Of a stretch of DNA of 9,275 bases, positions 1 to 6,200 are shown piece after piece. The stretch's first letter is position 1, and each line of letters begins with the position of its first letter. Source of the DNA: Fidelibacterota bacterium. GTDB taxonomy: Bacteria; Fidelibacterota; Marinisomatia; Marinisomatales; TCS55. A program made the translations under genes and the position numbers. Where the stretch lies: assembly GCA_002701785.1 (NCBI GenBank), contig NZXC01000049.1:1-9275 (forward strand), read 5' to 3'. Under the pieces are notes generated by a model that did not search any database, was not told the origin of the DNA, and saw only the letters and a program-made list of their open reading frames with translations.

Positions 1-92
1 CAAGTATAGCAATGGATAAGGAATTACGTTTTGCAATTCGTGAAGGTGGCCGAACAGTTGGCGCCGGCGTGGTTACAGAAATAACGGAATAA
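1..92 (+). CDS. tuf: Elongation factor Tu, C-terminal end (5' truncated by window)
   Basis: Only the last 29 codons are present, read in the frame that begins at position 3 and ends at TAA 90-92. The peptide holds the [19 protein letters not shown] block, which is the near-invariant end of EF-Tu domain 3. EF-Tu is the cytoplasmic GTPase that carries aminoacyl-tRNA to the ribosomal A site. The final residues ITE differ from the ILD-type end I associate with Bacteroidota. The rpmG start codon lies one base after the stop codon, so the two genes are very likely co-transcribed. Placement of tuf directly upstream of rpmG, tRNA-Trp, secE and nusG is a common bacterial order. GTPase domain, promoter and start lie outside the window, so nothing can be said about regulation. 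Confidence 0.96.
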   Translation, partial: SIAMDKELRFAIREGGRTVGAGVVTEITE

Positions 93-93
93 A

Positions 94-258
94 ATGGCTG
101 GTAATAGTAAAAGAACTATTATTCAATTAGAAAGTACAGCCGGGACTGGGTATAGGTATGTATTTACAAAAAGCAAACGATTGCATCCTGATCGTGTTGA
201 ATATAAAAAATATGACCCTATAGTTCGTAAACACGTGATATTTAAAGAATCGAAATAA
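94..258 (+). CDS. rpmG: 50S ribosomal protein L33 (bL33), zinc-free form
   Basis: A 54-residue ORF starting at ATG 94 and ending with TAA 256-258, the usual length for L33. The core [16 protein letters not shown] followed by [17 protein letters not shown] matches the bL33 family well; compare the SAGTGHFYTTTKNKR and KKFDPVVRQHVIYKEAK blocks of the E. coli protein. The protein has no cysteines, so it is the C-minus form that does not bind zinc. L33 is a small basic protein of the large subunit near the E site. The start lies one base after the tuf stop, with only a weak GGA at 86-88 upstream, which suggests translation coupled to tuf. It precedes tRNA-Trp, as in many bacteria. Confidence 0.95.
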   Translation: MAGNSKRTIIQLESTAGTGYRYVFTKSKRLHPDRVEYKKYDPIVRKHVIFKESK

Positions 259-298
259 TTTATTTATGGAATATTTAAATACTTCACATAAATCTAAT
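259..298 (+). other. Short AT-rich spacer between rpmG and tRNA-Trp
   Basis: Forty bases, nearly all A and T. I see no convincing -35/-10 pair and no GC-rich hairpin followed by a T run. The tRNA is therefore probably cut out of a transcript entering from tuf-rpmG. A possible 7-bp inverted repeat (262-268 with 287-293) has only one GC pair and is too weak to call. Confidence 0.4.
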
Positions 299-372
299 AG
301 GAGTGTAGCTCAATTAGGTAGAGCACCGGTCTCCAAAACCGGGGGTTGCAGGTTCGATTCCTGTCACTCCTG
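299..372 (+). tRNA. trnW: tRNA-Trp, anticodon CCA
   Basis: A full cloverleaf can be drawn. The acceptor stem AGGAGTG (299-305) pairs with CACTCCT (365-371), with discriminator base G372. The D stem GCTC (308-311) pairs with GAGC (321-324). The anticodon stem CCGGT/ACCGG flanks the loop CTCCAAA (331-337), giving anticodon CCA at 333-335, which reads UGG. The variable region has five bases (343-347). The T stem GCAGG/CCTGT encloses TTCGATT (353-359). The 3' CCA is not encoded (CTG follows the discriminator), so it must be added by the CCA-adding enzyme. The gene lies between rpmG and secE, a widely conserved place for tRNA-Trp. Confidence 0.98.
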
Positions 373-405
373 CTGAAATTATATTTCTAAGTAATTGGAA
401 TTAGA

Positions 406-588
406 ATGATAAGGAAACTTAAGGCTTTTATTTCAGATGTTGATTTTGAGATGAAAAAGGTATCATGGCCAACATGGGATGAACTAAGAGGCTCAACTTA
501 TGTCGTTATCACTCTAACATTGGTTTTAGGTCTATATTTGTTTTTTGCGGATCTATTGCTATCAAAAATATTAAGTGTGTTATTATAA
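406..588 (+). CDS. secE: Preprotein translocase subunit SecE
   Basis: A 60-residue protein, the minimal bacterial SecE with a single membrane segment. An amphipathic N-terminal part (about 1-30) carries the family signature FEMKKVSWPTWDELRGST at about 14-31. A hydrophobic transmembrane helix follows from about residue 32 to the C-terminus (VVITLTLVLGLYLFF). SecE clamps the two halves of SecY in the inner membrane and is an essential part of the Sec export channel. The ATG at 406 has no strong Shine-Dalgarno sequence in front, but no better start is visible in the 33 bases after the tRNA. The stop codon overlaps the nusG start by one base (TAATG), the usual secE-nusG coupling. Confidence 0.95.
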   Translation: MIRKLKAFISDVDFEMKKVSWPTWDELRGSTYVVITLTLVLGLYLFFADLLLSKILSVLL

Positions 589-1112
589 TGGATTGGTATT
601 CACTAAGAGTTATATCTGGAAAAGAAAAGAAAATTCGTGATTCTTTGAAATATGAGGTAGACCGTGAAGGGTTTTCTTCAATGGTAGATCAGGTTTTTGT
701 TCCATCAGAAAATATTATAGAGATGAGGGATGGTAAAAAAAAGGTGAAGAATAAAGTTTTTTTCCCAGGGTATTTACTGATTAAAATGGATATGGATAAA
801 GAGGTCAAATATTTAATAGAAAATCTTACTGGAGTAATGAGTTTCGTTGGACCACAAGGTAATCCTCAATCTCTTAAACATGATGAAGTAAATCGCATAC
901 TAGGTGTTGTTGAGGGCTCTAAGGATAAAGAGGTTGTTAAATCATTATTTAAAGTAGGCGACCATGTTAAAGTTACAGATGGTCCCTTCTTGGAGTTTTC
1001 TGGTTTTGTTAAAGAAGTAAATGAGGAAAAACAAAAATTAAAGGTATCTGTAAGTATCTTCGGTAGACCAACTCCTGTTGAATTAGATTATTTGCAGGTT
1101 GAGAAGGAATAA
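588..1112 (+). CDS. nusG: Transcription termination/antitermination factor NusG
   Basis: A 174-residue protein of normal length. The N-terminal NGN domain (about 1-105) starts with DWYSLRVISGKEKKI and has the conserved FFPGYLLIKMDMD strand (58-70) and the TGVMSFVG segment (81-88). After a short linker, the C-terminal KOW domain (about 120-172) has FKVGDHVKVTDGPFLEFSG and the end VSIFGRPTPVELDYLQVEK. NusG binds the polymerase clamp through NGN. Through KOW it contacts Rho or ribosomal protein S10, so it is a partner of the RpoC product encoded in this window. The start overlaps the secE stop by one base and lacks a clear Shine-Dalgarno sequence, which implies coupled translation. An A8 run at 735-742 forms an in-frame A AAA AAG heptamer (737-743). 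Confidence 0.97.
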   Translation: MDWYSLRVISGKEKKIRDSLKYEVDREGFSSMVDQVFVPSENIIEMRDGKKKVKNKVFFPGYLLIKMDMDKEVKYLIENLTGVMSFVGPQGNPQSLKHDEVNRILGVVEGSKDKEVVKSLFKVGDHVKVTDGPFLEFSGFVKEVNEEKQKLKVSVSIFGRPTPVELDYLQVEKE

Positions 1113-1118
1113 TTTAGT

Positions 1119-1544
1119 ATGCCACCCAAAAAAGAAATTGGATTTATAAAGTTGCAAATACCTGCCGGTCAAGCAAATCCCGCTCCTCCAGTAGGTCCGG
1201 CCTTAGGTCAGCATGGTGTTAATATCATGGATTTCTGTAAAGCATTTAATGATAAAACTAAAGATCAGATTGGTATGATAATTCCTGTAGAAATAACTGT
1301 GTTTTCTGATCGTAGCTTTACATTTATAACAAAGACGCCTCCTGCTGCAATTTTACTTAAAAAAGCGGCAGGTCTAGATAAAGGTTCTGGTGAGCCAAAT
1401 AGAGATAAGGTTGGTACGGTTAGTGAAAATGATCTTGCTCAGATTGCTGAAACAAAGATGGCAGATTTGAATGCTAACACTATTGAAAATGCTAAAGAAA
1501 TGATCCGTGGAACTGCAAGAAGTATGGGTATAGAGGTAAGTTGA
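1119..1544 (+). CDS. rplK: 50S ribosomal protein L11 (uL11)
   Basis: A 141-residue protein, the standard bacterial length. The N-terminal domain holds the proline-rich [19 protein letters not shown] segment (15-33), the region where thiopeptide antibiotics such as thiostrepton contact L11. The C-terminal RNA-binding domain includes [20 protein letters not shown] (79-98) and ends in [12 protein letters not shown]. It binds the 23S rRNA GTPase-associated centre at the base of the L10-L12 stalk. ATG 1119 follows AAGGA (1104-1108) inside the end of nusG at a suitable distance. The gap from the nusG stop is only six bases, so there is no room for a separate promoter or a free-standing leader between the genes. 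The stop is TGA. Confidence 0.98.
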   Translation: MPPKKEIGFIKLQIPAGQANPAPPVGPALGQHGVNIMDFCKAFNDKTKDQIGMIIPVEITVFSDRSFTFITKTPPAAILLKKAAGLDKGSGEPNRDKVGTVSENDLAQIAETKMADLNANTIENAKEMIRGTARSMGIEVS

Positions 1545-1548
1545 TTCA

Positions 1549-2244
1549 ATGTCATTAACTAAAAATAGAAAATTGATTAATGAAAAGCATGATAGGGATA
1601 AAGAGTACTCATTAGATGAAGCAGTGTCTATGATTAAAGATATGAAGTTTACTAAATTTGACGAGTCTGTTGATATTGCATTAAATATGGGTGTTGATCC
1701 TCGACATGCTGATCAAAATATTCGAATCACTACAAGTTTGCCTAGCGGTACGGGAAGTGAGGTTGTTATTTTAGTTTTGGCTCGCGGTCCGAAAGAAAAG
1801 GAAGCAAAAGAAGCTGGTGCAGATTTTGTTGGGAACGATGATTTTATTGAAAAATTAAAAAATGGGTGGAGTGATATTGATAAAATTGTTGCAACTCCAG
1901 ATATGATGCCATCATTGGGGAAATTAGGTAAGATTTTAGGCCCTAAAGGTTTAATGCCTAATCCTAAGAGTGGTACTGTTACAATGGATCTTAAAAAATC
2001 AATAAATGAATTAAAAGCTGGTCGTGTTGAATTAAGAGTTGAAAAAAATGGTATAATTCATTCTAGCTTTGGAAAAACTTCTTTTGATGAGAAAGATCTG
2101 ATTGAAAATGTGCGTACAATCTATGAGGCTCTATTAAAAGCTAGGCCGGCTTCTGCTAAAGGTCAGTTTATTAAAAAAATAACATTATCTTCAACTATGG
2201 GCCCTGGGGTTAAGGTTGATTTAACAACAATTAAAGTAATATAA
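1549..2244 (+). CDS. rplA: 50S ribosomal protein L1 (uL1)
   Basis: A 231-residue protein of usual length. Family blocks visible are YSLDEAVSMIKDM (20-32), VDIALNMGVDPRHADQ (41-56), the MMPSLGKLGKILGPKGLMPN block (119-138) and the C-terminal STMGPGVKVD (215-224), where the Thr-Met-Gly core contacts rRNA. L1 forms the mobile stalk at the ribosomal E site, helping release deacylated tRNA. In E. coli it also represses translation of the L11-L1 mRNA. GAGGT at 1533-1537 may serve as the ribosome binding site. The gap from rplK is four bases, so expression is probably coupled. One block is unusual: residues 60-70 read ITTSLPSGTGS where the family commonly has a G-T-V-x-L-P-H-G-T-G pattern. Confidence 0.97.
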   Translation: MSLTKNRKLINEKHDRDKEYSLDEAVSMIKDMKFTKFDESVDIALNMGVDPRHADQNIRITTSLPSGTGSEVVILVLARGPKEKEAKEAGADFVGNDDFIEKLKNGWSDIDKIVATPDMMPSLGKLGKILGPKGLMPNPKSGTVTMDLKKSINELKAGRVELRVEKNGIIHSSFGKTSFDEKDLIENVRTIYEALLKARPASAKGQFIKKITLSSTMGPGVKVDLTTIKVI

Positions 2245-2247
2245 GTT

Positions 2248-2766
2248 ATGCCAAGTCAAAAGAATATAGATGAAGTAAAGTATCTAACTGATAAGCTTGA
2301 AAGTGCGAGCGCAATATACTTTACAGATTACCTAGGATTAGATGTGGATAGTATTACTAAGCTAAGATCGGAATTTTTTCATGCTTCTGTCGAATTTAAA
2401 GTTACTAAAAATACTTTATTAAAATTAGCGGCTGAAAATATGAAGATTGAAGGACTTGATGATTATTTAGTTGGGTCTACAGCTATTGCAATTTCTTTAC
2501 ATGAGCCTACGTCGCCTGCTAAAGTATTAAAAAGTTTTATGAAGGAACACGACAAGCCGGAAGTGAAAGCTATATTATTTGATGGTGAGGTGTTAGAAGG
2601 TAGTGAGTATAAGAAATTTGCTAGTTTACCATCGAAAGATGAACTATTAACCAAGTTCATAATCATGTTAAATAGCCCAATGACTAATTTGGTGCGCACG
2701 TTGAGTTCTCCAATGGGAAATTTTGTTAATGTATTAAATAGTTTAAAAAATGAAAAATCTGAATAA
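2248..2766 (+). CDS. rplJ: 50S ribosomal protein L10 (uL10)
   Basis: A 172-residue protein, typical for L10. The N-terminal rRNA-binding domain shows IYFTDYLGLDVDSITKLR (23-40) and the KVTKNTLLKLA block (51-61), which are clear family signatures. The C-terminal helix (about 131-168, ending SPMGNFVNVLNSLKNEKSE) is the docking site for L7/L12 dimers. L10 is the scaffold of the ribosomal stalk and binds 23S rRNA beside L11. The start ATG at 2248 lies three bases after the rplA stop with no obvious Shine-Dalgarno sequence, pointing to translational coupling with rplA. The long E. coli-type L10 leader between rplA and rplJ, bound by L10(L12)4 for autorepression, is absent. Confidence 0.97.
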   Translation: MPSQKNIDEVKYLTDKLESASAIYFTDYLGLDVDSITKLRSEFFHASVEFKVTKNTLLKLAAENMKIEGLDDYLVGSTAIAISLHEPTSPAKVLKSFMKEHDKPEVKAILFDGEVLEGSEYKKFASLPSKDELLTKFIIMLNSPMTNLVRTLSSPMGNFVNVLNSLKNEKSE

Positions 2767-2775
2767 CTTAAAGTC

Positions 2776-2781
2776 AAGGAG
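2776..2781 (+). promoter_or_regulatory. Strong ribosome binding site of rplL
   Basis: AAGGAG sits eight bases before the rplL ATG in the 23-base rplJ-rplL gap. It is the best Shine-Dalgarno match among the ribosomal protein genes of the window. L7/L12 is needed in several copies per ribosome whereas L10 is single copy, so a stronger site here fits the known stoichiometry. The link to stoichiometry is inference. Confidence 0.8.
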
Positions 2782-2789
2782 TATTAATA

Positions 2790-3173
2790 ATGGCTGAAAC
2801 TAAAAGAGCAGATGTTCTATCTTACTTAGATTCTGCAAATATGGTTGAAATATCAGAGCTTATTTCTGAAATTGAGGAAAAGTTTGGTGTAACTGCCGCT
2901 GCACCTGTTGCAGTAGCTGCAGCTGGACCAGCTGATTCTGCTGCAGGGGGACCTGAGGAAAAATCAGAGTTTGATGTTGTTTTATCAAGCGCTGGTCAAT
3001 CAAAGATAAATGTTATTAAAGCTGTAAGGGCAATTACTAGCTTAGGGTTAAAAGAAGCTAAAGATCTTGTTGATTCTGCGCCTAAGCCAATTAAAGAAGG
3101 TGTTCCTCAGGCTGAGGCTGATGAAATAAAAGCACAGCTTGAAGAAGCTGGCGCAGAAGTCGAGCTTAAGTAA
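2790..3173 (+). CDS. rplL: 50S ribosomal protein L7/L12 (bL12)
   Basis: A 127-residue acidic protein, the normal length. The N-terminal dimerisation and L10-binding region (about 1-33) includes [16 protein letters not shown]. The alanine-rich flexible hinge (about 36-54) follows, encoded by a run of GCN-type codons. The globular C-terminal domain (about 58-127) carries [20 protein letters not shown] and [20 protein letters not shown], the surface that recruits EF-Tu, EF-G and other translation factors. It is the only multi-copy ribosomal protein. ATG 2790 follows the AAGGAG at 2776-2781. After its TAA stop comes the longest non-coding gap in the window (67 bases) before rpoB, a natural point for changing expression between ribosomal and polymerase genes. 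Confidence 0.98.
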   Translation: MAETKRADVLSYLDSANMVEISELISEIEEKFGVTAAAPVAVAAAGPADSAAGGPEEKSEFDVVLSSAGQSKINVIKAVRAITSLGLKEAKDLVDSAPKPIKEGVPQAEADEIKAQLEEAGAEVELK

Positions 3174-3240
3174 TATCATAATAATTACAATCTTTGTTAA
3201 AGATATAATAAAATTTACAAGAACTAAGTAGGAGGTTTCT
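3174..3240 (+). promoter_or_regulatory. rplL-rpoB intergenic region with small hairpin and TATAAT
   Basis: This 67-base AT-rich gap contains a perfect 6-bp inverted repeat, ATCTTT (3190-3195) and AAAGAT (3199-3204), around a 3-base loop. TATAAT at 3204-3209 abuts the repeat. No acceptable -35 element is visible at 16-18 bases spacing (the hexamers there are like ATAATT), so a sigma-70 promoter is doubtful. The hairpin is AT-only apart from one GC pair per arm and has no following T tract, so it is not a good terminator. In E. coli this junction carries an attenuator and an RNase III site. A similar regulatory role here is possible but unproven. Confidence 0.3.
3231..3235 (+). promoter_or_regulatory. 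Shine-Dalgarno sequence deciding the TTG start of rpoB
   Basis: GGAGG, within TAGGAGGT, lies five bases before TTG 3241. No ATG or GTG in frame is available nearby: the next ATG, at 3307, would remove the conserved N-terminal DRVSFSKIPSLVEMPDF block. The site therefore supports TTG as the true start. Confidence 0.85.
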
Positions 3241-6200
3241 TTGGGATACGTACATAAAAATAAATCAGACAGGGTGTCTTTTTCTAAAATACCATCTTTA
3301 GTAGAAATGCCTGATTTTCTTTCATTGCAAAAGGATTCTTTTGAAAGATTTTTGCAGTTAGATACTCTTGAAGACGAACGCGGCCATATGGGATTAGAGG
3401 GGGTTTTTCAAGATGTATTTCCTTTAGAAGATTCTCATAGAAATTATATTCTTGAATATAATAATTATTTCTTAGGTCTTCCTAAGTACTCTCCTGATGA
3501 ATGCATTGACCGTGGAGTAACCTATTCAGTTCCGTTAAAAGTTAGATTGACTCTTAATATAACTGATGAGGAGAATAAGAATGAATTTGCTCAAAGTATT
3601 CAACAGGACGTATACTTTGGAAATATTCCTGCTATGACAGAAAAAGGCACTTTTGTTATTAATGGAGCTGAACGTGTTATCGTCTCTCAGCTACATAGAA
3701 GTCCAGGAGTATTCTTTGATGATGCGATTCATCCAAATGGAGCAAAGTTATTTCAAGCAAGAATAATTCCATTTAGAGGTTCATGGTTAGATTTTACGAC
3801 TGATATAAATGATGCAATGTTTGCAATAATAGATCGAAGAAGAAAGTTTCCTGTAACTATGTTATTGCGTGCTCTTGGTTTCTCAACTAATAAAGATATA
3901 TTTAATGCTTTTAACTGTATAAAAAAAATCTCTTTGAAATCAAATAAAGGAATAGATAAGTATTATGGTATGAGTATCGTTAGTGATGTTATTGATGAAA
4001 AAACAGGGGAAATATTTTATGAAGGCGGTACTATTCTTGATGAAAACTCTGTAGAAACCTTGCGTGAGAATAAAATTTTTAATCTAGATGTTATTGATAG
4101 TAATCGGAATTTTTCATCTATGTTGCTTCTTAATACAATAGAAAAAGATCCTACCAGAAGCACTGAAGAGGCTTTAAGTGTAGTATACCAACTAATTAGA
4201 TCTGGTGAACCGCCTAATTTAGAAACAGCTCAGAAATTTATTGAAAGACAGTTTTTTAGTCCTAAAAAATATGATTTGGGTCAGGTTGGTAGGTATAGAT
4301 TGAATCAACAGTTTGATTTAGACGTTCCAGTGGATGATACTGTATTAACAATGGATGATATTGTTTGTGTAATTCGATTTTTAATAGATATGCGAAAAGG
4401 TGAGCGCGGTCCAGATGATATTGATCATTTAGGAAACAGGAGGGTAAAAACAGTTGGCGAATTATTGACAAATCAGTTCAATGTAGCTCTTAGTAGGATG
4501 TTGCGAACGATATATGAGAGAATGAATTTGAGAGAATCAGAATCTATTACACCTCAAGATCTAATAAACTCTCGAGTTGTGACTACAGTTATTAATACGT
4601 TTTTTGGTACTAGTCAGTTATCTCAGTTTGGCGATCAAACTAACCCGCTTGCAGAGATTACTCACAAGCGTCGTATTTCGGCCCTAGGTCCAGGCGGACT
4701 CACAAGAGAGCGCGCTGGGTTTGAGGTTCGAGATGTCCATTATACTCATTATGGTAGACTGTGTCCGATTGAAACTCCTGAAGGTCCAAATATTGGGTTG
4801 ATTTCCTCTTTGGCTCTACATGCTAGAATAAATACACATGGATTTATTGAAGCGCCGTATAGATTATTGGATAAAAAAGGAAAAAGTTCAATTGCTACGC
4901 AATCAATAAAATACTTATCTGCTGATGATGAAGATAGAGTTATGATTGCTCAGTCTGATTCAAGAATAAATAAAGAAGGTAAATTATTAGATAGTTCTGT
5001 TAGAGCTAGAATAAGGGGTGATTTTCCAGTAGTTAATTCAAGTGAAATTGAATATATGGATGTTGCTCCAAATCAGATTCTAAGTGTAGCAGCAGCTTTG
5101 ATTCCTTTTTTAGAGCACGATGATGCGAATCGTGCTCTAATGGGTTCTAATATGCAGAGGCAGTCTGTTCCTTTAATGAATCCAAATGCGCCTATAGTTG
5201 GCACGGGTATTGAAAGTAAAGTTGCTAAAGACTCTTATTCTGCGTTAACCTGCCCTGTTGATGGTGAAGTGGCCTATGTTGATTCTAGCAAGATATCGAT
5301 AAAGTCTAGCGATTTGCCTGATGATTTGACGTTATCTTCAGGTTCGAACTTAGTTGAGGTTCCGCTAAAGAAATATTGGAGAACAAATCAAAATTCTTCG
5401 CATAATCAAAGACCTTTAGTGAAACTAGGTAATAAAGTTAAAAAAGGAGATGTAATTGCTGATGGAGCATCATGTAATGATGGTGAATTGGCTTTAGGAA
5501 ATAATGTTAGAGTAGCATTTATGCCATGGAGAGGATATAATTTTGAAGATGCGATCGTGATAAGTGAACGTTTGGTATCCAAAGATATTTTTACCAGTTT
5601 ACATATTAATGAGATAGATCTTGAAGTTCGCGATACTAAACGTGGTGAAGAAGAATTAACAGCAGAAATTCCAAACGTAAGTGAAGATGCTACAAGAGAG
5701 CTAGATGAAGATGGAATAATTAGAATTGGTGCAAAGGTGCAAGAAGGTGATATCCTTATTGGGAAGGTTTCACCTAAAGGTGAGACGGACCCTACTCCAG
5801 AAGAAAAACTTTTAAAGGCTATATTTGGTGAAAAGGCTGGTGAGGTAAAAGATTCATCTCGTAGAGCTGATCCAGGTGTTCAAGGTATAGTATTAAATAC
5901 TAAGCTATTCCAAAAAAGAGCTCGTATGTCTAGGATAGAATTAAAAAAAGCTATCCAGGAATTACAAATTGAAACTCGTTCAACTAAAGAAGATTTAAAA
6001 GAATCTCGTGATAAAAAACTTCTTGAATTGTTAAAAAATCAAATATCTGGTGGAATTAGAGATATGTCTAATGGAAGAACTTTGATTAAAAAATCAACTA
6101 AATTAACTGAAAAAAGAATTAAGTCTTTTGATTTGGAAAGATTTGCGCAAGATACAAGGTGGGTTGATGATAGAAAATCCTGGGAAGATATAAAAACAGT

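Noticed and set aside
262..293. 7-bp inverted repeat ATTTATG/CATAAAT before tRNA-Trp
   Set aside because: Only one GC pair and an 18-base loop in a nearly pure A+T spacer; expected by chance.
2463..2777. 104-codon minus-strand ORF across rplJ
   Set aside because: It lies wholly antisense to a clear L10 gene, resembles no protein I know, and long antisense frames are expected opposite coding sequence.
2911..2945. Imperfect GCAG/CTGC-rich hairpin in the rplL hinge, including CAGCTG twice
   Set aside because: It follows from low-complexity GCN codons encoding the alanine-rich hinge common to L7/L12 genes; pairing has several mismatches.
3189..3196. Bacteroidota-type -7 element (TAnnTTTG) before rpoB
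   Set aside because: AATCTTTG at this place mismatches the TA, and no TTG-type -33 element is found at the right distance.
4262..4471. 69-codon minus-strand ORF within rpoB
   Set aside because: Antisense to conserved beta-subunit sequence, with no ribosome binding site or recognisable domain noticed.
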